Source: Nocardia cyriacigeorgica
GTDB taxonomy: Bacteria; Actinomycetota; Actinomycetes; Mycobacteriales; Mycobacteriaceae
Reading direction: 5' to 3'
NCBI RefSeq assembly: GCF_029868385.1
Contig: NZ_JARWNX010000024.1
Location: 81,826 to 145,825, forward strand
DNA length: 64,000 bases
Shown: positions 28,614 to 37,956 of the stretch, in pieces
How positions within the stretch are numbered: position 1 is the stretch's first letter
Layout: each line of letters opens with the position of its first letter
The notes under the pieces: model-generated
What the model was told of the DNA's origin: nothing
Databases searched by the model: none
The model's input: the letters and a program-made list of their open reading frames with translations, nothing else
Translations under genes and position numbers: made by a program

Positions 28614-29279
28614 TCAGTCCTCGTTCGCTGGGGGCTTACCGGCGAGGGCGACGGCTTCGCCGACCGACCCGGATGTGGCGGCCACGTAGATGATGTCCTC
28701 GGCCTGCACCACGGTCTTGTTCTCCGGTAGTACGCCCTGGCCGAAGCGGATGATGAAGGCCACCCTGGCGCCGACGGTGCGTTCGAGATCGCGCACCGTG
28801 CGCCCGTACCAATCCTCGTGCAGGGTGAGCTGGGCGACGGCCACCGTGCCGGTGGGGTCGCGCCAGGTGGTGGTGCCCGCATCGCCGATCAGGGTGTGCA
28901 GGAACCGGTCGGTGGTCCACGGCACCGTGGCGATGGTGGGGATGCCGAGCCGTTCGTACACGGCGGCGCGCTTGGCGTCGTAGATCCGCGCGACCACGCG
29001 TTCGACGCCGAACATCTCCCTGGCCACGCGCGCGGAGATGATGTTGGAGTTGTCCCCGGAGGACACCGCGGCGAACGCGCCCGCGCGTTCGATTCCGGCG
29101 CGGGTCAGCACGTCTCGATCGAATCCGACGCCGAGCACCCGCTCGCCGGGGAAGTCCGGGCCGAGGCGCCGGAACGCGCTCGGATCGCGATCGATCACGG
29201 CGACCTCGTGACCTATCCGGACCAGGGCACGCGCGAGCGACGAACCGACGCGTCCGCACCCCATGATCACTACGTACAC
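28614..29279 (-). CDS. ceoB: Trk potassium-uptake regulatory protein (TrkA, CeoB)
   Basis: 221 residues from GTG 29279 (ACGAGG upstream). RCK_N motif VYVVIMGCGRVGSSLARAL with the acidic end of strand 2 in VAVIDRD, and an RCK_C domain from about 140 (VAQLTLHEDWYGRTVRDLER). It pairs with CeoC, presumably as a hetero-oligomeric gating ring. It diverges from the APC permease. A longer frame upstream to 29366 lacks a ribosome site. Confidence 0.9.
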   Translation of the reverse strand: MYVVIMGCGRVGSSLARALVRIGHEVAVIDRDPSAFRRLGPDFPGERVLGVGFDRDVLTRAGIERAGAFAAVSSGDNSNIISARVAREMFGVERVVARIYDAKRAAVYERLGIPTIATVPWTTDRFLHTLIGDAGTTTWRDPTGTVAVAQLTLHEDWYGRTVRDLERTVGARVAFIIRFGQGVLPENKTVVQAEDIIYVAATSGSVGEAVALAGKPPANED

Positions 29280-29471
29280 CGTGCAACCTCGTTCCTGGAA
29301 CCGTGGCGTCCGGTCTGTTCGTCCGTCCGGGATCGAACCGTACTCGCCACGTGTTCCCAGACCCACGTTCCCCCCGCCAGGTCACATCAAACATGTCAGC
29401 ACCGCATCGAACCGGGGAACTACCGTGACGTCCCGGGGCACAGCGACGGGGCGGGGCCTATGCTCGCTCCA

Positions 29472-31460
29472 GTGTCCAAGTTGACGACAGCGGCGAAGCG
29501 GATGCTGCTGGGCAGGCCGTTCCGCAGCGATTCGCTCGGTCATACCTTGCTGCCGAAGCGAATCGCCCTGCCCATTTTCGCCTCCGACGCCATGTCGTCG
29601 GTCGCCTACGCACCCGAGGAGATCTTCCTCGTGCTGTCGGCGGCCGGGATCTCCGCGTTCGTGTACGCGCCCTGGGTCGGTGTGGCGGTAGCGGTGGTGA
29701 TGGCGGTCGTGGTCGCCAGCTATCGGCAGAACGTGCACGCCTATCCGTCCGGTGGCGGTGATTACGAGGTCGCCACCACCAATCTCGGCCCCAATGCCGG
29801 ACTGACGGTCGGCAGCGCGCTGCTGGTGGATTATGTGCTCACCGTCGCGGTCTCGATCTCGTCGGCGGCTTCCAATATCGGTTCCGCGATTCCGTTCGTC
29901 GCCACGCACAAGGTGCTGTTCGCGGTGGTGGCGATCGCATTGCTCACGGCGGTGAATCTGCGTGGTGTCCGCGAGTCGGGCAAGACGTTCGCCATCCCCA
30001 CCTACGCGTTCATCATCGGCATGTTCTTCATGCTCGCTTGGGGTCTGATCCGCATCTACGTCTTCGGCGAGGAGCTGACCGCCGAATCGGCGACCTTCGG
30101 CCTCGAGGCCGAGGACGAGCATCTGTACGGCATCGCCTTCGCGTTCCTCATCGCACGCGCCTTCTCCTCCGGCTGTGCGGCGCTGACGGGTGTGGAGGCC
30201 ATCAGCAACGGTGTGCCCGCGTTCCGGAAACCGAAGTCGCGCAATGCCGCGACCACCCTGCTGATGCTCGGCGTCATCTCGATCACCCTGCTGATGGGCA
30301 TCATCATGCTGGCGCAGAAGATCGGGATCGTCTACGCGCACAACCCCGACCATCTGGTCGGGGCGCCCGCCGACTACCACCAGAAGACGCTGATCGCCCA
30401 GCTCGCGGAGACGGTGTTCGAAGGTTTCCCGATCGGGTTCTTCTTCCTGACCGTGGTGACGGCGCTGATCCTGGTGCTGGCCGCGAACACCGCGTTCAAC
30501 GGTTTCCCGGTACTCGGTTCGGTGCTCGCCCAGGACCGTTATCTGCCGCGGCAGCTGCACACCCGTGGCGACCGGCTGGCCTTCAGCAACGGCATCCTGT
30601 TCCTGTCCGGCGCCGCCATCGCCTTCGTGGTCCTGTTCGGCGCCGAGGTGACCAAGCTGATCCAGCTCTACATCGTGGGTGTGTTCGTCTCGTTCGTCTT
30701 GAGCCAGACCGGCATGCTGCGGCATTGGACCCGGCTGCTGCGCACCGAAACCGATGCCGCGCAGCGTTCCAGGATGAAGCGGTCGCGGGTGATCAACGCC
30801 ATCGGCCTGTCGCTGACGGGCGCGGTGCTGGTGATCGTGATCATCACCAAGTTCTTTGCGGGCGCCTATATCGCCATCGCGGTGATGGTCGCCATCTTCA
30901 TCGTGATGAGGATGATTCGGCGGCACTACGATTCGGTGGCCCGCGAACTGGACGAACACGAATGGGACGGTGTGCTGCCGAGCCGGACACATTCGATCGT
31001 GCTGGTCTCGCGGCTGCACCTGCCGACCCGTCGGGCGCTGGCCTACGCGCGGGCCACGCGGCCCGACACGCTGGAGGCGATCACCGTCAATGTCGATGAT
31101 CCCGATACCAGGGCGCTGGTGCGCGAATGGGAGCGCAGCGATATCAACGTGCCGCTCAAGGTGATCGAATCGCCCTACCGTGAGATCACCAAACCCGTGC
31201 TCGACTACGTGAAGCGGGTGCGCAAGGACGCACCGCGCGATGTGGTCACCGTGTTCATCCCGGAGTACGTCGTCGGTCACTGGTGGGAGCAGGTGCTGCA
31301 CAACCAGAGCGCGCTGCGGCTCAAGGGCAGGCTGCTGTTCGAACCGGGTGTGATGGTGACGAGTGTGCCGTGGCAGCTGAGTTCCTCCGCGAAGGCCAGA
31401 GCGGCCGGGGTGACCAACGCGCCCGGTGCGGTACGGCGTGGTTATGACGACCGGACGTGA
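29472..31460 (+). CDS. APC superfamily permease (Rv2690c-like)
   Basis: 662 residues from GTG 29472; ATG 29460 is an alternative four codons upstream. Twelve membrane helices make up the first two thirds (starting PIFASDAMSSVAYAPEEIFL), followed by a cytosolic C-terminal domain of about 180 residues (VLVSRLHLPTRRALAYARAT). Large permeases with such a tail belong to the KUP-like/APC group in actinobacteria; the substrate is unknown, but the adjacent TrkA-type genes make potassium or a regulated amino acid plausible. The methyltransferase gene follows after 28 bases. Confidence 0.88.
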   Translation: MSKLTTAAKRMLLGRPFRSDSLGHTLLPKRIALPIFASDAMSSVAYAPEEIFLVLSAAGISAFVYAPWVGVAVAVVMAVVVASYRQNVHAYPSGGGDYEVATTNLGPNAGLTVGSALLVDYVLTVAVSISSAASNIGSAIPFVATHKVLFAVVAIALLTAVNLRGVRESGKTFAIPTYAFIIGMFFMLAWGLIRIYVFGEELTAESATFGLEAEDEHLYGIAFAFLIARAFSSGCAALTGVEAISNGVPAFRKPKSRNAATTLLMLGVISITLLMGIIMLAQKIGIVYAHNPDHLVGAPADYHQKTLIAQLAETVFEGFPIGFFFLTVVTALILVLAANTAFNGFPVLGSVLAQDRYLPRQLHTRGDRLAFSNGILFLSGAAIAFVVLFGAEVTKLIQLYIVGVFVSFVLSQTGMLRHWTRLLRTETDAAQRSRMKRSRVINAIGLSLTGAVLVIVIITKFFAGAYIAIAVMVAIFIVMRMIRRHYDSVARELDEHEWDGVLPSRTHSIVLVSRLHLPTRRALAYARATRPDTLEAITVNVDDPDTRALVREWERSDINVPLKVIESPYREITKPVLDYVKRVRKDAPRDVVTVFIPEYVVGHWWEQVLHNQSALRLKGRLLFEPGVMVTSVPWQLSSSAKARAAGVTNAPGAVRRGYDDRT

Positions 31461-31488
31461 GTGCGATGCGTGAACCGGGACGGCGTGG

Positions 31489-32883
31489 ATGAGCGACTGG
31501 CGCGGGCAGACCTTCGAGGTACGGCTGGGACCGCCGGGCCACGGCGGGTTCTGTGTCGGGCGGCACGACGGTCGGGTGGTGTTCGTCCGGCACGGGCTTC
31601 CCGGCGAACTGGTACGTGCGCGGGTCACCGAGGACGCGGGCGGTTCGTTCTGCCGAGCCGATGCGATCGAGATCCTGGAGGCCTCGGCGGACCGAGTACC
31701 CGCCACCTGTCCGGTATCGGGACCCGGCGGGGCGGGCTGCTGCGATTTCTCACACGCCACACCCGCCGCGCAGCGCGGACTCAAAGCATCGGTGGTGGCC
31801 GAGCAATTGCACCGGATCGCCGGTATCGATCGGGAGATCACGGTCGAACCGCTCGACGCGGGCACCGCGACCGGCGGCTGGCGGACGCGGGTGCGACTAC
31901 CGGTCGATGCGGCGGGCCGGGCGGGCGCGCACCGCTATCGCAGCACCGAGGTGATCGCCGATCTGCGCTGCCCACAACCCGTGCCGGGCGCGCTGGACGG
32001 GATCGCGGACCGGTTGTGGACGCCCGGCGCGGACCTGGTGATCGCCGTCGACGGCGACGGCGTGCGCCACATCGTGGAGTTGGCACCACCGGTCGACACC
32101 GGCACCGGTCGGGGGCGCGACCGGCGCGGCGACACCGGCGACAGCGAACGCGAGGGCCCGGGGCGCGGGCGCGCGGGAGACCGGCCGCATCATGGCAAGG
32201 GCGGTGGACCGCGGGGTCGCCGCGGTGCGGCGGGCCCCCGCAATACCGAACGGCAACGCGCCGCCGCACATCGTGCCGCGGCGCATGCGGTGCGCGACGA
32301 ATGGCTGATCGAGGGCAGCGGGCGGGCCGTGGAGTATGTGGCGGGCCGTCGCTGGGAGCTGTCGGCCACCGGGTTCTGGCAGGCGCATCGCGATGCCGCA
32401 CAACGCTATTCCGATGTGGTCGCGCAGTGGTCGGCGCTCGCTCCGGGTGCCACCGCATGGGATCTCTACAGCGGCGTCGGTGTTTTCGCGGCGCGGCTGG
32501 CCGATCAGGTGGGCCCGACCGGTGCGGTGCGCGCGATCGAATCCGCTCGCACCGCCGTCGCCGACGGCACCGCCGCGCTGACCGATCTGACGCATCTGCA
32601 CCTGCGCGGCGGGCGCGTGGAACGCTGGGTCGCCGAGCACACCGGTGCGGCACCGGAGGTCGTCGTCCTCGACCCGCCGCGTGCCGGAGCGGGCAAAGTC
32701 GTCATCGGGGCGGTCGCCGCGGCGGCGCCGGACCGGATCGTCCACATCGGCTGCGACCCCGCCTCCTTCGCTCGCGACCTCGGTCTCTACCGCGCCGCGG
32801 GCTATGAACTCACCGCCCTACGTGCCTTCGACGCGTTCCCGGCGACCCATCACGTCGAATGCCTCGCGCTGCTGGAGCGTTGA
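31489..32883 (+). CDS. Class I SAM-dependent RNA methyltransferase (TrmA/RumA-like)
   Basis: 464 residues. An N-terminal TRAM domain (FEVRLGPPGHGGFCVGRHDG), an Fe-S-type cysteine cluster (CPVSGPGGAGCCDFSHA), SAM motif AWDLYSGVGVFAARLA, and the catalytic region LDPPRAGAGK then HIGCDPASFARDL identify an m5U RNA methyltransferase (Rv2689c equivalent). Between about residues 200 and 265 lies an Arg/Gly-rich, low-complexity insert that is probably disordered. Target is likely U in tRNA or rRNA. Confidence 0.92.
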   Translation: MSDWRGQTFEVRLGPPGHGGFCVGRHDGRVVFVRHGLPGELVRARVTEDAGGSFCRADAIEILEASADRVPATCPVSGPGGAGCCDFSHATPAAQRGLKASVVAEQLHRIAGIDREITVEPLDAGTATGGWRTRVRLPVDAAGRAGAHRYRSTEVIADLRCPQPVPGALDGIADRLWTPGADLVIAVDGDGVRHIVELAPPVDTGTGRGRDRRGDTGDSEREGPGRGRAGDRPHHGKGGGPRGRRGAAGPRNTERQRAAAHRAAAHAVRDEWLIEGSGRAVEYVAGRRWELSATGFWQAHRDAAQRYSDVVAQWSALAPGATAWDLYSGVGVFAARLADQVGPTGAVRAIESARTAVADGTAALTDLTHLHLRGGRVERWVAEHTGAAPEVVVLDPPRAGAGKVVIGAVAAAAPDRIVHIGCDPASFARDLGLYRAAGYELTALRAFDAFPATHHVECLALLER

Positions 32884-33013
32884 GCGACGGGAGCTGCATA
32901 GGTGACGGCCGTATACAGCGTCGATGGGATCCGTCCGGGCAGTGCCGGGCCGTGTTCCGCATCGATGCGGCAGATCCCCGATCGATGCCATCGAGGTCCG
33001 GATGCGCCGCGGA

Positions 33014-33691
33014 TCAGTCGAGTTGCCAGGTGACGCGCAGGTCGGCGGAGATCTCGGATTCACCGAGTTCCACCGGGACGGGTGCGGCGGCATAGGCGAT
33101 CTCGGTGGCGCCGCGGGCCCGGGGGCGGTGGACCGGTGCCGGGGCGGAGGTGTTCTCGGTGATCTCCACGACCGCACCGAGAGGGCGCTCGGCGCGGTCG
33201 GCGTACTGCTGCGCCTTGGCCTTCGCGTTGTCCCATGCCGCATCGCGCGCGGCGGTGAGCAGGGTGTCCTGATCGGCGAAGGTCAGTTCCAGACCGCCGA
33301 GGCGGACATCGTCACCGCCGGCGTCGACGCAGTGCGCGATGACGGTGGCCGGACCGGGATCGGCCTCGTCGCCGATATCACGCAGCGCGACGGTGAGCGA
33401 GGTGCTCGCCAGATAGCCGGTGATCTTGTTGCCACCGCCCTCCACCCAGACCGTCTCGGTGCGCACCGACAGTCCGCTGGTGGCGATATCGGCACTCGCG
33501 ACGCCGTCCGAACGCAGCGATTCGGTCACCGCCGCGACCCGCTCACCGGCACGGCCGTAGGCCAGCGCGACTTTGCTCGCCCGGCTCTCCACCGTGATGG
33601 TGACGCGCATCAGATCGGGGGTCGCCCGGGCGGTGCCGTGCCCGAACGTGGTGACCGTGCCCGTTGTCGCCGAAGACTTCTTCTTGCTCAC
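33014..33691 (-). CDS. SIMPL domain-containing protein (DUF541)
   Basis: 225 residues from GTG 33691 with CAGGAG five bases upstream. The SIMPL fold is visible: VTTFGHGTARATPDLMRVTI, the repeated VALAYGRAGERVAAVTESLR, and the C-terminal AKAQQYADRAERPLGAVVEI. No signal peptide is visible in the chosen start, so it is probably cytosolic; Lys-rich MSKKKSSATTG begins it. Function of the family is uncertain. It is downstream of the glutaminase, same strand, 85 bases away. Confidence 0.85.
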   Translation of the reverse strand: MSKKKSSATTGTVTTFGHGTARATPDLMRVTITVESRASKVALAYGRAGERVAAVTESLRSDGVASADIATSGLSVRTETVWVEGGGNKITGYLASTSLTVALRDIGDEADPGPATVIAHCVDAGGDDVRLGGLELTFADQDTLLTAARDAAWDNAKAKAQQYADRAERPLGAVVEITENTSAPAPVHRPRARGATEIAYAAAPVPVELGESEISADLRVTWQLD

Positions 33692-33776
33692 ACGTACTCC
33701 TGACTGTCGCCGAATCCTGTGCCGCAACTCCGTGCTCGCGGAGCCACCGCAGTCGATGTTCCCCGTCGCGCACGAC

Positions 33777-35642
33777 TCAATAGTCCCCGCCGCGCACGGC
33801 GACCGCCCGCACCGCGGCGTCCATCTGCGCGTACGCACCGGCCGCGAGCCGTTCGAGCAGCGCGAGCTTGAGCTGCGGTGCCCGCTCGGCGAGCTGATCG
33901 AAGCGCTGCGGGCTCAGCACACCGACCCGCACCCCCGTCTCCGCCCGCACCTCGTTGACGAACGGCGACCCGACGAGCATCGGAATCTCCCCGAACGACA
34001 TACCCGGCGACAGGGTCGCCAACCGATGCGAGCGCAGATCGCTGCCGTCGAAGGTGAGCCGCACCCGACCCTCGAGAATCAGATAGAGGCCCGACCGGTC
34101 GCTGCCGCGCTGCGCGATCACTTCGCCGCGAGCGAAGGTGCGGAGCTCGAATTCCTCGGCCAACCGGGCCCGATCGGCCGGGTCGAGCGCGGCGAGCGCC
34201 GGATGCTCCGGCACCGTCACCGACAGACATTGCCGTTCGGCCGCGTCGAGATGCGCATCGAGCACGATGTCTTCACACCATTCGGTGGCCGTATCGCGGT
34301 CGAGGAATACCCGGCCCCGCGGATCGGTGGGGTCAAGGCTCGAGACGAGATGGCCGAGTTTGCTGTCCGGGTCGACGATCGCGACCCGGCAGCCCGCTGC
34401 GGCGAGTTCGGCTTGTAGATCGTCGAGCATGCGCACCGCGATCGCGCTCACCTCTCCGACGCGTCGTAGATCGATCACCAGCGCCATCAGCTCACCGGCT
34501 TGTCGCTCGATGGCCCGCACCGCGCTTTCGGCCCCGGCGAACAACAGGTCGCCGTGGAGTTCGTAGATTCTGGCCTGATGCCCGAATTCGGCGAGCGCAT
34601 CCATCTCCTCGGCGCTGCGCCGCAACCGTGACGGCACCTCCGCCACCGAGTACGTCTCCCGGATCGCCGTCCGTGCCGAGCGGGTGACGTGCAGGAAGTG
34701 CAGCTCCAGCCGCCGCGACAGCTCCCGGCACACCGCGACCCCGCGCACACTGTTGCCGTGCTGATCCAGCCGAGGGGAGTACACCGCGAGGCCGATCTGG
34801 CCGGGCAGCACCGCGAGGATGCCGCCGCCGACGCCGCTCTTGGCGGGCAGCCCGACCGTCGCGACCCAGTCGCCCGCCGCGTTGTACATCCCGCAGCTGG
34901 TCATCACGCTGAGCACCCGCTCGGTCAGCGCCGCCGACAGCGCGCGCTCCCCGGTGATCGGATTGCGTCCGTTGTTGGCCAGCGTCGCGGCCATCAGGGC
35001 GAGATCACGGCAGGTCACATCGATCGAGCACTGCCGGAAATAACGGTCGACCGCCTCGTCCGGATCATTGTCGATGATGCCGAAAGAACGCAGCATGTAG
35101 CCGATGGCGCGGTTGCGGAATCCGGTGCGCGCCTCCGAGGCGTAGACCGACTCGTTCATCCACAGCTCCCGTCCGGCGAACCGGGAGTAGCAGCGCCGCA
35201 CCCGCTCGAAGCGGTCGGCGGAGTCGGTGCCGGTGATGAGGGAGGAGGCGGTGATGGCACCGGCGTTGATCATCGGATTGCGTGGCCGTTCGGTCACCGG
35301 ATCGAGGCTGATCTCGTTGAACGGCTCACCCGACGGCTCCACATCGATGCGGCTGTCGACCAGTTCCGCGCCCCGATCGGCCAGCGCCAGCGCGTAGGTC
35401 AGGGGTTTGGAGATGGATTGGATGGTGAACGGCGCGTCCACATCGCCGACGCCGTAGCGCAGACCGTCGGCGGTGGCCAGACACAGCCCGAACGAATCCG
35501 GCGCGACGGCCGCCAGTTCGGGGATGTAATCGGCCGGTGCCCCGGAATCCTCGTCGCGATACTGGCGGTGGACCTCGTCGAGGATGCGGGCCACCACCCC
35601 GAGATCGGCCACCGCTGTGCTCTGCTGTTCGCGCACGGTCAC
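33777..35642 (-). CDS. glsA: Glutaminase fused to STAS and cyclic-nucleotide-binding-like domains
   Basis: 621 residues. Residues 1-310 are a serine-dependent glutaminase (GlsA): S76-x-x-K79 in FTIQSISKPLTYAL, NPMINAGAI and PAKSGVGGGILAV. It hydrolyses glutamine to glutamate. From about 345 comes a STAS-like domain (YELHGDLLFAGAESAVRAIE) and, from about 485, a cyclic-nucleotide-binding fold (FARGEVIAQRGSDRSGLYLI, SFGEIPMLVG). The phosphate-binding cassette lacks the usual Arg after FGE, so nucleotide binding is doubtful. GTG start; TAGAGT (minus strand 35649-35654) suggests a leaderless message. Confidence 0.9.
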   Translation of the reverse strand: MTVREQQSTAVADLGVVARILDEVHRQYRDEDSGAPADYIPELAAVAPDSFGLCLATADGLRYGVGDVDAPFTIQSISKPLTYALALADRGAELVDSRIDVEPSGEPFNEISLDPVTERPRNPMINAGAITASSLITGTDSADRFERVRRCYSRFAGRELWMNESVYASEARTGFRNRAIGYMLRSFGIIDNDPDEAVDRYFRQCSIDVTCRDLALMAATLANNGRNPITGERALSAALTERVLSVMTSCGMYNAAGDWVATVGLPAKSGVGGGILAVLPGQIGLAVYSPRLDQHGNSVRGVAVCRELSRRLELHFLHVTRSARTAIRETYSVAEVPSRLRRSAEEMDALAEFGHQARIYELHGDLLFAGAESAVRAIERQAGELMALVIDLRRVGEVSAIAVRMLDDLQAELAAAGCRVAIVDPDSKLGHLVSSLDPTDPRGRVFLDRDTATEWCEDIVLDAHLDAAERQCLSVTVPEHPALAALDPADRARLAEEFELRTFARGEVIAQRGSDRSGLYLILEGRVRLTFDGSDLRSHRLATLSPGMSFGEIPMLVGSPFVNEVRAETGVRVGVLSPQRFDQLAERAPQLKLALLERLAAGAYAQMDAAVRAVAVRGGDY

Positions 35643-35787
35643 AGGCCCACTCTAAGCTGGGCAGCGTATGTCGAGTCTCACATTCGGCGGCCATGTCCGC
35701 TGGTCGGGTCCGTCGGCGTGCGAGGCACTCGGCGCGGCTCCGTAGACTGATCGGATCAGATGCGCTATCCGGAGGGAGCGAGTTCAG

Positions 35788-37683
35788 GTGGGAATGCTTT
35801 CCCGGGTCGACACGCCCGAAGATCTTCGGCAGCTGTCGACGCCACAACTGCGCGAGCTGGCGGCGGATATCCGTGAATTCCTGGTCCGCAAGGTCGCCGT
35901 CACCGGTGGGCACCTCGGTCCCAACCTCGGCGTGGTCGAGTTGACCATCGCGCTGCACCGGGTCTTCGATTCGCCCGCCGATCCGCTGATCTTCGACACC
36001 GGCCATCAGGCCTATGTGCACAAGATCCTCACCGGCCGCAAAGACCAGTTCGACACCCTGCGCAAGCAGGGCGGACTGTCGGGGTATCCGAGCCGCGCGG
36101 AGAGCGCGCACGACTGGGTGGAGTCCTCCCACGCCTCCGCCGCCCTTTCCTATGCCGACGGTCTGGCCAAGGCATTCGCGTTGACCGACCAGGACCGGCA
36201 TGTGGTCGCGGTGGTCGGTGACGGCGCGCTCACCGGCGGCATGTGCTGGGAGGCGCTGAACAATATCGCCGCCGCCCCCGATCGTCCGGTGGTCATCGTC
36301 GTCAACGACAACGGCCGCTCCTACGCCCCCACCATCGGTGGCCTCGCTCAGCGGCTCACCGCCCTGCGCACCCAGCCCGCCTATGAGCACGCGCTCGACG
36401 CGGGCCGGCGGCTGCTCAAGAGCATCCCGCGGGTCGGCGATTCGGCGTACTCGATGATGCATGCGGTGAAGGCGGGCATCAAGGACGCGGTCAGCCCGCA
36501 GGAACTGTTCAGTGACCTCGGACTCAAATACGTCGGTCCGGTCGACGGTCACGACATCGCCGCCCTGGAGGGCGCGCTGCGCCATGCCAAGGACTTCGGC
36601 GGTCCGGTCGTGGTGCACGCGGTGACCCAGAAGGGGCGCGGCTACGAGCCCGCCGAGAACCACGAAGCCGATCAGATGCACGCCTGCGGTCCGATCGACC
36701 CGCTCACCGGTGAGCCGGTGAGCAGCAGCCAGGCGCAGGAGTGGACGTCGGTGTTCTCGGCGGAGCTGATCGAGCAGGCCGAGCGTCGCGACGATATCGT
36801 CGCCATCACCGCCGCCATGCCGGGCCCGACCGGTCTCGCCGCCTTCGGTGCGCGTTTCCCGGAGCGGATGTTCGACGTCGGTATCGCCGAACAGCACGCC
36901 ATGGCCTCGGCCGCCGGTCTGGCGCTCGGCGGGCTGCATCCGGTGGTCGCCATCTACTCGACCTTCCTCAATCGCGCCTTCGATCAGTTACTGATGGATG
37001 TCGCGCTGTTGAAGCAGCCGGTGACGCTGGTGCTCGACCGCGCGGGCATCACCGGCGCCGACGGTGCCAGCCACAACGGTATGTGGGATCTGTCGGTGCT
37101 CGGTATCGTGCCCGGTATGCGGGTCGCCGCCCCGCGTGACGCCGTCAGCCTGCGTGAGGAGCTGGCCGAGGCGCTGGCCGTCACCGACGGCCCCACCGCG
37201 TTGCGGTTCCCCAAAGGCACGGTGATCGAAGAGATTCCGGCGGTCGAGCGGCTCGATGGCGTGGACGTGCTGCGGCTCCCCGAAGGCGACGGTACCGCGC
37301 GCACCCAGCACGGTGATGTCCTGCTGGTCGCGGTGGGTTCGTTCGCGAGCGTAGCGGTGGAGGTCGCGGAACTGCTGGCGCCGGAAGGTATTTCGGTCAC
37401 GGTGATCGATCCGCGCTGGGTGCTTCCGGTGTCCGACACCATCGTGAAACTGGCCGAGAACTATCGCATGGTGGTCACCGTCGAGGACAGTGGCCTGCAC
37501 GGCGGTATCGGCTCCACCGTCTCCGCCCGCCTGCGCACCGCCGGACTGGATGTGCCGACCCGCGATCTCGGTGTGCCGCAACAGTTCCTGGACCACGGCA
37601 GCGTCGCCCAGCTGCGTCAGGAACTCGGCCTCACCGCACCCGACATCGCCCGCCGCATCGCCGGATGGGTCGACGCGGGCTGA
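35788..37683 (+). CDS. dxs: 1-deoxy-D-xylulose-5-phosphate synthase
   Basis: 631 residues. Thiamine-diphosphate motif [16 protein letters not shown], the transketolase central part ([18 protein letters not shown]) and C-terminal domain ([14 protein letters not shown]) are all present. It makes DXP from pyruvate and glyceraldehyde-3-phosphate, the first step of the MEP isoprenoid pathway. GTG 35788 is chosen because GGAGGGAG precedes it by nine bases; the next ATG is two codons downstream. It diverges from the glutaminase and is convergent with the RNase D operon. Confidence 0.97.
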   Translation: MGMLSRVDTPEDLRQLSTPQLRELAADIREFLVRKVAVTGGHLGPNLGVVELTIALHRVFDSPADPLIFDTGHQAYVHKILTGRKDQFDTLRKQGGLSGYPSRAESAHDWVESSHASAALSYADGLAKAFALTDQDRHVVAVVGDGALTGGMCWEALNNIAAAPDRPVVIVVNDNGRSYAPTIGGLAQRLTALRTQPAYEHALDAGRRLLKSIPRVGDSAYSMMHAVKAGIKDAVSPQELFSDLGLKYVGPVDGHDIAALEGALRHAKDFGGPVVVHAVTQKGRGYEPAENHEADQMHACGPIDPLTGEPVSSSQAQEWTSVFSAELIEQAERRDDIVAITAAMPGPTGLAAFGARFPERMFDVGIAEQHAMASAAGLALGGLHPVVAIYSTFLNRAFDQLLMDVALLKQPVTLVLDRAGITGADGASHNGMWDLSVLGIVPGMRVAAPRDAVSLREELAEALAVTDGPTALRFPKGTVIEEIPAVERLDGVDVLRLPEGDGTARTQHGDVLLVAVGSFASVAVEVAELLAPEGISVTVIDPRWVLPVSDTIVKLAENYRMVVTVEDSGLHGGIGSTVSARLRTAGLDVPTRDLGVPQQFLDHGSVAQLRQELGLTAPDIARRIAGWVDAG

Positions 37684-37728
37684 GCGCCGCGTCGCCGTCG
37701 GTCATCGGGAACAATTGCTGGACGGCGA

Positions 37729-37956
37729 CTAGACCAACTCGACCTCGTCGAAGGCGACGGTCAGGCTGTGTCGACGCTCCCGCAGTACGCCCCCTTCGCG
37801 ATGGACGGTCCCTTCGCTGAAACCGATGCGCATCCGGGAGCGCCCGGCGTCGACTGTCTGCACGACCCCGCAGATCCCGCTGAACGGTCCCTCCGGAAAA
37901 TAGACCACATCACCCGGCGCGTACTCGGTAAGGCTCACGCCGCCACGGTAATCCAC
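37729..37956 (-). CDS. Small KOW-like protein coupled to RNase D
   Basis: 75 residues. The GTG start directly follows the TGA of the RNase D gene (TGAGTG), so it depends on re-initiation or coupling. The core, APGDVVYFPEGPFSGICGVV then QTVDAGRSRMRIGF, has the KOW pattern found in NusG and some ribosomal proteins (GDxVxxxxGPFxGxxGxVxxxD). I do not recognise a named family. It may bind RNA or RNA polymerase. GTG at 37938 is an alternative start. Whether it is conserved in relatives cannot be told from here. Confidence 0.65.
   Translation of the reverse strand: MDYRGGVSLTEYAPGDVVYFPEGPFSGICGVVQTVDAGRSRMRIGFSEGTVHREGGVLRERRHSLTVAFDEVELV

Noticed and set aside
29382..31865. Minus-strand open frame of about 830 codons opposite the APC permease
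   Set aside because: His/Asp/Arg-rich shadow of the permease frame; no start with ribosome site.
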